Source: Homalodisca vitripennis (Eukaryota; Arthropoda; Insecta; Hemiptera; Cicadellidae). Taken from it: 64,000 nt of DNA. The stretch spans positions 1 to 64,000 of the forward strand of contig NW_025778933.1 of assembly GCF_021130785.1 (NCBI RefSeq), given 5' to 3'. The notes below the pieces were generated by a model, which was not told the DNA's origin, did not search any database, and worked only from the letters and a program-made list of their open reading frames with translations. This document shows positions 46,220 through 59,131 of the stretch, piece after piece. Both the position numbers and the translations under genes were made by a program. Each line of letters starts with the position of its first letter. Within the stretch, counting starts at the first letter, position 1.

Positions 46220-48314
46220 ACTCGCCTTCGGCTCGCTGGGGGCTACGCCCCCAGGCCCCCATGATGTACGCTTGCAAATTCGGGGATAAGAGCAATTTGG
46301 TGATTGGTAAAATTTCGGACATGAGGTGCGTGCCAGGAAATTCCCTGGGGGGGTTTTAACGTTACCAGGGGTTAAGACATCAGGGGGGTTATCTGGTTAT
46401 ACCAGGAACTTCCCAAGGGGGGTTAAAGAGATATGGTGAGTGGTTAAAATTCAGACATGAGGTCATGCCAGGAAATTCCCTGGGGGGGTTTAACGTTACC
46501 AGGGGTTTAAGACATCAGGGGGTTATCTGGTTATACCAGGAACTTCCCAAGGGGGGTTAAAAGAGATATGGTGAGTGGTAAAATTCAGACATGAGGTCAT
46601 GCCAGGAAATTCCCTGGAGGGGGTTTAAAAGTTACCGGGGGTTAATTCAGACATAGGTTTCCAAATTTCATGTATCCGTTTTTCCAGAATCGTAACGGCT
46701 CGTAATTCTTCGCATAATGGTTAGCACATCAGGGCGTTTTTAATTTACTCAGGAGGTTATCTGGTCATACCAGGAAATCCCGGGGGGGGGTAATGTTTAT
46801 CGGGGGTTAATGAAACACACCAGGCCCCCTTTCGGGTGTTGGCCAGATTCGGGATAAGCGGAATTCGGAATTATCTTGGACCTATGTTATTTAATTTTTC
46901 AGTTTTAATCAAAATTTTGACTTTAATGGCGTTTTTTACGGGTTAACCGTTAGAGATACGAGAAAAAGTAACTGGACCTTTCCTGTCGGAAATTTGATTT
47001 TGTCTTTCGATTGTACCCTCAGATTTGATCTACGACCTACCGTTCAACCACTATCAGGCAGCATGTTAAAGGGGGTTAAGACATCAGGGGGTTTAATTTA
47101 GTCAGGATATTACCTGGTCATATGAACAAATTCCCGGGGGGGGGGGGGGGTTAATGTTACAAGGGGTTAATGACACACGTGGGCCTATTTTAGAGGGTGT
47201 TGTGTCTGTGAACGTAATAAAAAAACTCTGTCTCTATCTACTTTTGAAGCTTCACTAACGCTCAAGCCAACTCCTGATGTGAGGGGGGTTTTTAGTCACT
47301 CGTTAACGTATTAATTACAAGGTCAATCTGGAACCAGCATGAATCGCACTAATTATAGTTGCAAGATTTAAAACCCCTAAAATTGTCGACAAAGAATTTG
47401 CCTTTTAGAGCATTTATTAGGCTTACGGAAAGATAAACGATAGAAAGCTGCTGAACCTTTTTTTTTAGATCCTATGAATAGCTAGTTACAAAAAATTTTA
47501 CATTTAAGCTAGGGCTAAACGGTTCGGGCCAATATCGAGCCCAGAAGGTAAGTTTTTGAGTGAAATTTTTCAACATAATCACGTTTTACGGCTAACGGCT
47601 AAACCATGGAAGATAGATTTAAAATGTCACTGGACCTTTTTTTTAGACCACATTGTTTTCGTATTAAAATGCTATTTTTATTCTACCCTAACTTCAAATG
47701 TTCCACTAACACAGAGCCCAGGAAACAATATCTCACCTAAAACTTAAAAAATCTATACTTTAAAACGCGTAATGCGGCCAAACCGTTTTGAGGATAAGGG
47801 AAAATGTTACATAACCTTTTTTGTAGATCACGCAATTTGCTAAATCCCATTGAAAATATTTGTTTTGAGCTACGACCAACCGTTTAGCCGCTATCGAGCC
47901 CGAAAGGTAAATTTTTGGGCGAAAATTTCAAAATATTTTAATTCTAATCGCGTTTTTGCGGCCAAACCGATGGAGATATAGCAAAAATAGTCACTGGACC
48001 TTTTTTGTAGTTTCACTTCATTCCTGATTATGAAATTTTTCGGTCAGATCGAAGCTAGCTCCAACCGTTCGCTCCGCTATCGGGCTTCAAAGGGAAGCCT
48101 GCAAGGGCAAAACAGGGGTCCGTTCGGGAATTTTTTTGAGGGGTTCAAAAGTAAAAAAATCCGGTTTTTCAGACTTTTCCCCGGAGGTTTTGAAGATACG
48201 TGCGACGTGCGTGCAAAATTTTCACGTTTCCAGCACTTCTGGAACTATGTTAGAATTAGTATGATTATATGTCAGTGAGTGAGTGAGTTACACATGCGGC
48301 TGTTTATATATAGG
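46220..48314 (-). mobile_element. train unit U20 (copy of U10)
   Basis: 2.10 kb with the hairpin at 46220-46260 and the broken hairpin remnant CAGGCCCCC at 46821-46829. It forms a 4.4-kb block with U19 that recurs as U26-U27. Confidence 0.8.
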
Positions 48315-50210
48315 ACTCGCCTTCGGCTCGCTGGGGGCTACGCCCCCAGGCCCCCATTTGGGTGTTGGCTAAATTCGGGGGTAAGCGTAGTTCGGTGATT
48401 GGGTTAAATTCAGACGTGAAGTTTCCCAATTTTTATGTATCCGTTCTCGAGAATCTTACGGGTCGTAATGCTTCGCTAACGCTCAGCCAAAAGATGTGTG
48501 GTGTATAATATTAATCAATTGATGTGGTAGAAGAGTTAAGTTATGTGTTCGTGAAATTTTGGAGACAAGAAAGAATTTGGTTTTTTAACCAAAGTCAGAG
48601 GACGTATGTATACCATAGTTTTACTTTTCCGGAATTTAAACCAAACTTTTGACTTTGAGGGCGTTTTGCGGCTTAAACAGTTAGAGATACGTGAAAAAGT
48701 GACTGGACCTTTCTTGTCGGAAATTTAAATTTTATCTTCCGATTCCGTCGTCAGATTTTAGCTGCGACCTTTTGGTTTAGCCAGGAATGAGCTCGGGAAG
48801 AAAAGTCTGCAACTGGTCATCGTATCGTTAATTGTTTAGTACAAACATAATAAAAACCGACCTTAAGGCAGTATTTTAAGTTGAAAAGTTGGTTTTTATC
48901 ATCAGGAGATTATCTAGTCAAGCCAGGAAATTCCCTGGGGGGTGTTTAAACACATCAGGGGGTTTAATTTTATTTCAGGAGGTTATCTGGTCATACCAGG
49001 AAATCCTCGGAAGGGGGGTTTAATGTTTACCGGGGGCTAATGACGCACCTGTCCCTATTTTAGACGGTTTTGGTGTCTGTGAACAAAATAAAAATTTTAT
49101 CTGTCCCTATCTAACTAATTGACGCATAGCTAACGCTCAGCCAACTTATTATGTGGGGTTGTATTCACTCTCGTTAACCTAGCAAAGCCTGAATCCTGAT
49201 TGAAATTACACAAATATTAGTCACATATAGGCCTAATATATATTTAAAACTCCAAAAATTTCCAATTCACGACAAATATTTTGCTAATTATATCGCGTTT
49301 TTCAGGCTTATTATAAGTACATACAGCAAAAAGTTACTGAACGTTTTTTGTAGAACACGTCGTTTACTAAAACTTATTAATTCGCATTTTTTGAGCTACG
49401 ACCAACCGTTTAGCCGCTATCAAGCCCGGAATGTAAATTTGTAGGCGAAAATTTCAAAATATTTTCACTTAATCGCGTTTTGCGGTCAAACACTAATGGA
49501 GATATAGTAAAAAAGTCACTCAACCCTTTTTTTGTAGTTCATATTATTTCCTAAATCTAACCTTTGTTTTATTTTGACTTCCGACCAATGGTTTTGACGC
49601 TATCGACACCAAAAACAAAATGTTCACGTAAATATTACAAATAAATTGCACATAAATCACGTTTTTCGGCCAAACCAATGCAGATACAGCAAAAAGTTAC
49701 TGGACCTTTTCTGTAGATCGCGCAATTTGCTAATTTGATGGGTCTAATCAGATTTGAGCTAACGACCTACCGTTGCGGCCACTATCAGGCTCGAAACTTT
49801 ATTTTAAGCAAAAAAAATCTCTGGAATGTCAAACATTCCCGCGTTTTTTTGGCAACCACACGAGATAGGACAAAAAGTCACTGGACCTTTTTTGTAGTTC
49901 ACTTCATTCCTGACTAACGATTTTTCGTCAGATCGAAGCTAGCTCCAACGGTTCACCCGCTATCAGGCTTACAAGAAATGCCTTGCAGGGGGTGAAGAAT
50001 GCGCAATTTTTTAGGAATTTTTTTGGAGGGGTTTTAAAAAAAAAAAAAAGTCCGGTTTTCAGACTTTTCCCTCGGGTCATATTGTGAAAGGTACCTGCGT
50101 GCCCAAATTTCAAGTTTCCAGCACTTCTAGAACTATGTTAGAATTAGTATCTATACATCAGTCAGTTGAGTGAGTGAGTGAGTTACACATGCGGCTGTAT
50201 ATTATATGGG
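48315..50210 (-). mobile_element. train unit U21
   Basis: 1.90 kb with the hairpin at 48315-48355 and the TTTGGGTGTTGG flank as in U8 and U11. Only a short G-tract part is present (about 48935-49030). The final monomers match the end of U1. Confidence 0.75.
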
Positions 50211-51333
50211 ATAACCGTTAGAGATACAAGAAAAAGTGACTGGACCTTTCTTGTCGAAAATTTAATTTTCTCTTTCGATTATGGCCATCAGATTTAAGCT
50301 ACGACCTATAATAATTTAGGCAGTACAGAGCTTAGGACAAAAGGCTGCACTGGGCAGTTTAAAAATATCACGTAAAACTTAAAAAATCAATACTTTAAAA
50401 CGCGTTATGCAGCCAAACCGTTGAGGATAGGGCAAAATGTTACTGAACATTTTTTGTAGATCACGCAATTTCTTTAAATCCTTTTAAAAATTTGTTTTGA
50501 GCTACGACCAACCGTTTAGCCGCTATCGAGCCCGAAAGGTAAATTTTTAGGTGAAAAATTTTCCAAATATTTTTCACTTAATCACGTTTTGTTGCCGGCC
50601 AAACCAATGGAGATAGAGTAAGAGATTTTACTGGCACATTTTTGTAGATTACCTCATTTCCTAACTCCAACGTCTGTCTTATTTCGACCCTCCGTCCAAT
50701 GGTTTTCGCCGCTATCGAGCCCGAAAACAAAAGTTTCACGTAAAAATTACAAAAACACAATTGCACATAAGTCACGGTTTTTCGGCCGAACCACTGGAGA
50801 TACAGCAAAAAGTTACTGGACCTTTTCTGTAGATCGCGCAATTTGCTAATTTGATGGGTCAATCAGATTTGAGCTACGACCTACCGTTCGGCCACTATCA
50901 GGCTCGAAACTTTATTTTAAGCAAAAAAATCTCTGGAATGTCAACATTTCCCGCGTTTTTGTCGCTTAACCACACGAGATAGGACAAAAAGTCACTGGAC
51001 CTTTTTTGTAGTTCACTTCATTCCTGACTAACGATTTTTCGTCAGATCGAAGCTAGCTCCAACGGTTCACCGCTATCAGGCTTACAAGAAATGCCTGCAG
51101 GGGGTGAAGAATGCGCAATTTTTTAGGAAATTTTTTTTGAGGGTGTTTAAAAGTAAAAAAAGGTCCGGTTTTCAGACTTTTTCCTCCGGGTTCATAATTG
51201 TGAAAGGTACCCTGGCGTTGCCAAATTTCCAAGTTTCCAGCACTTCTAGAACTATGTTAGAATTAGTATCTATACATCAGTCAGTGAGTGAGTGAGTGAG
51301 TTAACACATGCGGCTGTGTAATATTATATGGGG
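50211..51333 (-). mobile_element. train unit U22 (1.1-kb type)
   Basis: First of four consecutive near-identical 1.1-kb units (U22-U25) of the U2/U5/U6 type. Differences are mostly one-base insertions. Confidence 0.75.
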
Positions 51334-52440
51334 ATAACCGTTAAGGAGATACAAGAAAAAGTGACTGGGACTTTCTTGTCGAAAATTTAATTTTCTCTTT
51401 TCGATTATGCCATCAGATTTAAGCTACGACCTATAATTTAGGCAGTACAGAGCTTAGGACAAAAGGCTGCACTGGGCAGTTTAAAAATATCACGTAAAAC
51501 TTAAAAAATCAATACTTTAAAACGCGTTATGCAGCCCAAACCGTTTGAGGATAGGGCAAAATGTTACTGAACATTTTTGTAGATCACGCAATTTCTTAAA
51601 ATCCTTTTAAAAAATTTGTTTTTGAGCTACGACCAACCGTTTTAGCCGCTATCGAGCCCGAAAGGTAAATTTTAGGTGAAAATTTCCAAATATTTTCACT
51701 TAATCACGTTTTGCGGCCAAACCAATGGAGATAGAGTAAAAGAGTTACTGGCACATTTTTTGTAGATTACCTCATTTCCTAACTCCAACGTTCTGTCTTA
51801 TTTCGAACCTCCGTCCAATGGTTTCGCCGCTATCGAGCCCGAAAACAAAAGTTTCACGTAAAAATTACAAAACAATTGCACATAATCACGTTTTTCGGCC
51901 GAACCACTGGAGATACAGCAAAAAGTTACTGGACCTTTTCTGTAGATCGCGCAATTTGCTAATTTGATGGGTCAATCAGATTTGAGCTTACGACCTACCG
52001 TTCGGCCACTATCAGGCTCGAAACTTTATATTTTAAGGCAGAAAAAATCTCTGGAATGGTCAAACATTCCCGCGTTTTGTCGCTTAAACCACACGAGATA
52101 GGACAAAAAGTCACTCTGGACCTTTTTTGTAGTTCACTTCATTCCTGACTAACGATTTTTCGTCAGATCGAAGACTAGCTCCAACGGTTCACCCGCTATC
52201 AGGCTTACAAGAAATGCCTGCAGGGGTGAATGAATGCGCAATTTTTTTAGGAATTTTTTTGAGGGTTTAAAAGTAAAAAAGTCCGGTTTTCAGACTTTTC
52301 CTCCGGGTCATATTGTGAAAGGTACCTGCGTGCCAAAATTTCAAGTTTCCAGCACTTCTAGAACTATGTTAGAATTAGTATCTATACATCAGTCAGTGAG
52401 TGAGTGAGTGAGTTACACATGCGGCTGTATATTATATGGG
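51334..52440 (-). mobile_element. train unit U23 (1.1-kb type)
   Basis: 1107 bp, second of the four-copy run. It starts at ATAACCGTTAAGGAGATAC, a slightly altered junction. Confidence 0.75.
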
Positions 52441-53545
52441 ATAACCGTTAGAGATACAAGAAAAAGTGACTGGACCTTTCTTGTCGAAAAATTTAATTTT
52501 CTCTTTCGATTATGCCATCATGATTTAAGCTACGACACCTATAATTTAGGCAGTACAGAGCTTAGGACAAAAGGCTGCACTGGGCAGTTTAAAAATATCA
52601 CGTAAAACTTAAAAAATCAATAACTTTAAAACGCGTTATGCAGCCAAACCGTTTGAGGATAGGGCAAAATGTTACTGAACATTTTTTGTAGATCACGCAA
52701 TTTCTTAAATCCTTTTAAAAATTTGTTTTGAGCTACGACCAACCGTTTAGCCGCTATCGAGCCCGAAAGGTAAATTTTTAGGTGAAAAATTTCCAAATAT
52801 TTTCACTTAATCACGTTTTGCGGCCAAACCAATGGAGATAGAGTAAAGAGTTACTGGCACATTTTTGTAGAATTACCCTCATTTCCTAACTCCAACGTCT
52901 GTCTTATTTCGACCTCCGTCCAATGGTTTCGCCGCTATCGAGCCCGAAAACAAAAGTTTCACGTAAAAATTACAAAACAAATTGCACATAATCACGTTTT
53001 TCGGCCGAACCACTGGAGATACAGCAAAAAGTTTACTGGACCTTTTCTGTAGATCGCGCAATTTGGCTAATTTGATGGGTCAATCAGATTTTGAGCTACG
53101 ACCTACCGTTTTCGGCCACTATCAGGCTCGAAACTTTATTTTAAGCAAAAAATCTCTGGAATGTCAAACATTCCCGCGTTTTTGTCGCTTAACCACACGA
53201 GATAGGACAAAAAGTCACTGGACCTTTTTTGTAGTTCACTTCATTCCTGACTAACGATTTTTTCGTCAGATCGAAGCTAGCTCCAACGGTTCACCGCTAT
53301 CAGGCTTACAAGAAATGCCTGCAGGGGTGAAGAATGCGCAATTTTTTAGGAATTTTTTTTGAGGGGTTTAAAAGTAAAAAAGTCCGGTTTTCAGACTTTT
53401 CCTCCGGGTCATATTGTGTGAAAGGTACCTGCGTGCCAAATTTCAAGTTTCCAGCACTTCTAGAACTAATTTAGAATTAGTATCTATACATCAGTCCAGT
53501 GAGTGAGTGAGTGAGTTTACACATGCGGGCTGTATATTATATGGG
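52441..53545 (-). mobile_element. train unit U24 (1.1-kb type)
   Basis: 1105 bp, third of the four-copy run. The 90-codon frame at 52982-53254 is a chance reading of the repeat. Confidence 0.75.
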
Positions 53546-54658
53546 ATAACCGTTAGAGATACAAGAAAAAGGTGACTGGACCTTTCTTGTCGAAAATTTA
53601 ATTTTCTCTTTCGATATTATCCATCAGATTTAAGCTACGACCTATAATTTAGGCAGGTACAGAGCTTAGGACAAAAAGGCTGCACTGGGCAGTTTTAAAA
53701 AATATCACGTAAAACTTAAAAAAATCAATACTTTAAAACGCGTTATGCAGCCAAACCGTTGAGGATAGGGCAAAATGTTATACTGAACATTTTTTGTAGA
53801 TCACGCAATTTCTTAAATCCTTTTAAAAAAATTTTGTTTTGAGCTACGACCCAACCGTTTAGCCGGCTATCGAGCCGAAAGGGTAAATTTTTAGGTGAAA
53901 AATTTCCAAATATTTTCACTTAATCACGTTTTGCGGCCAAACCAATTGGAGATAGAGTAAAGAGTTACTGGCACATTTTTGTAGATTACCTCATTTCCTA
54001 ACTCCAACGTCTGTCTTATTTCGGACCTCCGTCCCAAATGGTTTCGCCGCTATCGAGCCCGAAAACAAAAGTTTTCACGTAAAAATTACAAAACAATTGC
54101 ACATAATCACGTTTTTCGGCCGAACCACTGGAGATACAGGCAAAAAGTTACTGGACCTTTTCTGTAGATCGCGCAATTTGCTAATTTGATGGGTCAATCA
54201 GATTTGAGCTACGACCTACCGTTCGGCCACTATCAGGCTCGAAACTTTATTTTAAGCAAAAAAATCTCTGGAATGTCAAACATTCCCCGCGTTTTGTCGC
54301 TTAAAACCACACGAGATAGGACAAAAAAGTCACTGGACCTTTTTTGTAGTTCACTTCATTCCTGACTAACGATTTTTCGTCAGATCGAAGCTAGCTCCAA
54401 CGGTTCACCCGCTATCAGGCTTACAAGAGAAATGCCTGCAGGGGTGAAGAATGCGCAATTTTTTAGGAATTTTTTTGAGGGGTTTAAAAGTAAAAAAGTC
54501 CGTTTCAGACTTTTTCCTCGGGTCATATTGTGAAAGGTTACCTGCGTGCCAAATTTCAAGTTTTCCAGCACTTCTAGAACTTATGTTTGAATTAGTATCT
54601 ATACATCAGTCAGTGTCGTGAGTGAGTGAGTTACACATGCGGCTGTATATTATAAGGG
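53546..54658 (-). mobile_element. train unit U25 (1.1-kb type)
   Basis: 1113 bp, last of the run. Its tail reads CAGTCAGTGTCGTGAGTGAG, a disturbed GAGT repeat, before the U26 hairpin. Confidence 0.75.
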
Positions 54659-56961
54659 ACTCGCCTTCGGCTCGCTGGGGGCTACGGCCCCCCAGGCCCC
54701 CCAAGGTAGATGCTTAAAATTCGGGGATAAGCGGAATTCGGTGACTGGTTAAGTCCGGACATTAGGTAAATGACAAGGGATTTAAAAATTGACCTTTTTT
54801 ATTGATTTTTTTTTTTCCCGATTCGTCCAAACTTTTGACTTTGAGGGCATTTTGCGGCTAAACCGTTAGAGATACGACAAAAAGTGACCGGACCTTTCTT
54901 GTCGGAAATTTAATTTTGTGTTTCGATTTGTTTCGATTATGCCATCAGATTTGAGCTACGAGCTCTGTGTTTAGGAAGTACAGAGTGTGGTAGTAAAGTC
55001 TGCACCTGTCAACTATTGTAAAAATGTGTTGAGTGGAAATATAGGTAAAACACCTACCCTAAGTCAACATTTTTAAGTTGGCTTAGGGGTTTTATTTGCT
55101 CAGGAGTGTATATAGTCATGCCAGGAAATTCCCAGGGGGGGAAGTTAATCTTTACGAGGTTAAGCCATCAGGGGGTTTAATTTACTCAGGAGGTTATCTA
55201 GTCATAACAGGAAATTCCCGGGGGGGTGTTAAAGGATTTGTGATTGGTAGATCTGATGTACGCTAGCAAAATCGGGGATGAGAGGGATTTGGTGATTGGT
55301 AAAATTCGGAATGAGGTCATGCCGAGAAATTCCCTGGGGGGGTTTAATGTTAATCGGGGGGTTAAGACATCAGGGGGTTTATTTTACTCAGGAGGTTTAT
55401 CTGGTCTTACCAGTAAATTCCCGGGGGGGGGGTTTAATGTTACCGGGGGTAAATGACACACTGGGGTCTATTTTTGAGGGTGTTGTGTCTGTGAACAAAA
55501 ACAAAACTTCACTCTGTCCATATCTACTACTGACGCTTAGCTAACGCTCAGCTAATTTCTAATGTGGGGTTGTATTCACTCGTTAAACCCTAACTAGCAA
55601 AGCAAGTGCAGTCTGAATCTGGAATGAATTACACAAATATTTATCGCACCATAAATTTAAAACTCCAAAAAATTGCCAATCCCACGACAAATATTTTACC
55701 ATTTATTTATAGAGTTTTCCCAGGCTTATTAAAGGATGGTAAAACTATAGGGTTGTTTGCCTAATTAAGGGATAAGAGTGGTTTATTGATAGGTAAAATT
55801 CTGGACATGAGGTCATACAAGGAATTCCCAGGGGGGGAGGGGTTAACGTTACCAAGGGTTAAGACATCAGAGGGGTTATCTGGTCATCCTGGAACTTCCC
55901 AAAGGGGGGTTAAGAGGATTTGGTGATTGGTAAAATTCTGTCTAGTTATTGAACATTTAGGATTTAAGTTATGACCAATGGTTCGGCTGCTACTGCCTCC
56001 AGAAACAAAATGTTCATCTAAAAATAATAAAACATTTCCTTTTAAACAGGTTTTTAAGGGCCAGACCACTTAGGATAAGGCAAAAAGTTACTGGACTTTT
56101 TTTTTTATAGAACAACGTCGTTTTAACTAAAAGTTGTTAAATGACGTGTTTTGAGCTACGACCAAACCGTTTAGCCGCTATCAAGGCTGGAATGAAAATT
56201 TGTAGGCGAAAATTTCCAAATATTTTCACTTAATCGCGTTTTGCGGTCCAAAATAATGGAGATATAGTAAAAAGTAAACTGAACCTTTTTTGTAGATCAT
56301 ATTATTTACTAAATCTAACCTTTGTTTTATTTTGACCTCCGACCCAATTGTTTCGCCGCTATCGACCCCAAAAAACAAAGTTTTTCACGTAAAAATTACA
56401 TAAAATTTTGCACATAATCGCGTATTGCGGTCATACCGATGGAGATAGGGCAAAAAGTCCACTAGACCATTTTCTGTAGATCACGTAATTTTCATAATTT
56501 GATGGGTCAATCAGATTTGAGCTTCGACCAACGGTTCGGCCGCTATCGGGCTCGAAACATTATTTTTATCAAAAAAAATCTCTGGAATGTCAAATGTTCC
56601 TGAGCGTTTTGTCGCTTAACCATGGAAGATAGAGCAAAAAGTCACTGGACCTTTTTTGTTGTTCACTTCATTCCTGACTAACGATTTTTTCGTCAGATCG
56701 AAGCTAGCTCCAACGGTTCGCCCGCCTATCGGGCTTACAAGAAAGGCTTGCAAGGGTAAAGAATGCGCGATTTTTCGGGAATTTTTTTGAGGGGTTTAAA
56801 AGGTAAAAAATTCCCGGTTTTCAGACTTTTCCTGTTGGTTATACGGCAAAAGGTACCTGCGTGCAAAATTTCAAGTTTCTTTGCACTTCTAGAAAGTAGG
56901 TTAGAATTTAGTATACATATATCAGTCAGTCAGTTTCACATGCGGCTGTATATATAATAGG
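54659..56961 (-). mobile_element. train unit U26 (copy of U19)
   Basis: 2.30 kb. The hairpin at about 54659-54702 has extra G/C bases. It follows U19 through both G-tract regions and the monomers. Confidence 0.8.
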
Positions 56962-59131
56962 ACTCGCTCCGCCTTCGGCTCGCTGGGGGCTACGCCCCCA
57001 GGCCCCCATGATGTACGCTTGCAAATTCGGGGATAAGAGCAATTTGGTGATTGGTATAAAAATTCGGACATGAGGTGCGTGCCAGGAAATTCCCCTGGGG
57101 GGTTTTAACGTTACCAGGGGTTAAGACATCAGGGGGTTATCTGGTTTATACCAGGAAACTTCCCAAAGGGGGGGTTAAGAGATATGGTGAGTTGGTAAAA
57201 TTCAGACATGAAGGTCATGCCAGGAAATTCCCTGGGGGGTTTTAACGTTTACCAGGGGTTTAAGACATCAGGGGGTTATCTGGTTTATAACCAGGAACTT
57301 TCCAAGGGGGGTTAAGAGAATATGGTGAGTTGGTAAAATTCAGACATGAGGTCATGCCAGGAAATTCCCTGGGGGGGGTTTAAAGTTACCGGGGGTTAAT
57401 TCAGACATAGGTTTCCAAATTTCATGTATCCGTTTTTCCAGAATCGTACGGCTCGTAATTCCTCTTCGCATAATGGTTAGCACATCAGGGCGTTTAATTT
57501 ACTCAGGAGGTTATTCTGGTCATACCAGGAAATCCCGGGGGGGGGGGTAAAATGTTATCGGGGGTTAAATGAAACACACCAGGCCGCCCTTTCGGGTGTT
57601 TGGCCAGATTCGGAGGGATAAGCGGAATTCGGAATTATCGCTTGGACTATGTTATTTAATTTTTCAGTTTTAATCAAAATTTTTGACTTTAATGGCGTTT
57701 TACGGGTTAACCGTTAGAGATACGAGAAAAAGTAACTGGACCTTTCCTGTCGGAAATTTGATTTTGTCTTTCGATTGTACCCTCAGATTTGATCTACGAC
57801 CTACCGTTCAATTCAACCACTATCAGGCAGCATGTTAAAGGGGGTTTAAGACATCAGGGGGTTTTTAATTAGTCAGGGATATTACCTGGTCATATGAACA
57901 AAAATTCCCGGGGGGGGGGGGGGTTTTAATGTTTACAAGGGGTTAATGACACACGTGGGCCTGGGGCCTATGTTTAGAGGGTGTTGTGTCTGTGAACGTA
58001 ATAAAAAACTCTGTCTCTATCTACTTTTTGAAGCTTCACTAACGCTCAGCCAACTCCTGATGTGGAGGGGGGGTTTTTAGTCCACTCGTTAACGTATTAA
58101 TACAAGGTTCAATCTGAACCAGCATGAATCGCACTAATTATAGTTGCAAGATTTAAAAAACCCCTAAAATTGGTCGACCAAAAGAATTTTGCCTTTTAGA
58201 GCATTTATTAGGCTTACGGAAAGATAAACGATAGAAAGCTGCTGAACCTTTTTTTTTAGATCCTATGAATAGCTAGTTACAAAAAATTTTACATTTAAGT
58301 CTAGGGCTAACGGTTCGGCCAATATCGAGCCCAGAAGGTAAGTTTTTGAGTGAAATTTTCAACATAATTCACGTTTTTACAACGGCTAAACCATGGGAAG
58401 ATAGATTAAAAGTCACTGGACCTTTTTTTTAGACCACCATTGTTTTCGTATTAAAATGCTATTTTTAATTCTACCCTAACTTCAAATGTTCCACTAACAC
58501 AGAGCCCAGGAAACAATATCTCACCTAAAACTTTAAAAAAATTCTATACTTTAAAACGCGTAATGCGGCCAAACCGTTGAGGATAAGGGGAAAAATGTTA
58601 CATAACCTTTTTTGTAGATCGACGCAATTTGCTAAATCCCAATTGAAAATAATTTGTTTTGAAGCTACGACCAAACCGTTTGAGCCGCTATCGAGCCCGA
58701 AAGGTAAATTTTTGGGCTGAAAATTTCAAAAAATATTTTTAATCTAATCTAAATCGCGTTTTGCGGCCAAAAACCCGATGGAGATATAGCCAAATTAGTC
58801 ACTGGACCTTTTTTGTAGTTCAATTCACTCTTTCCTGATTATGAAATTTTTCGTCAGATCGAAGCTAGCTCCAACCGTTCGCCCGCTATCGGGCTTCAAA
58901 GGGAAAGCCTGCAAGGGCAAAACAGGGGTCCGTTCCGGGAATTTTTTTGAGGGGTTCAAAAGTAAAAAAATCCGGTTTTCAGACTTTTCCCGGAGGTTTG
59001 AAGATACGTGCGGACGTGGCCGTGCAAAATTCACGTTTTCCAGCACTTCCTGGAACTATGTTTAGAATTAGTAATTGTTTATATGTCAGTGACGTGAGTA
59101 GAGTTACACATGCGGCTGTATATATATTAGG
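56962..59131 (-). mobile_element. train unit U27 (copy of U10/U20)
   Basis: 2.17 kb. The hairpin at 56962-57007 has a 5-bp insertion after ACTCGC. The broken hairpin remnant is at 57580-57589. It has many more single-base insertions than U10. Confidence 0.8.
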
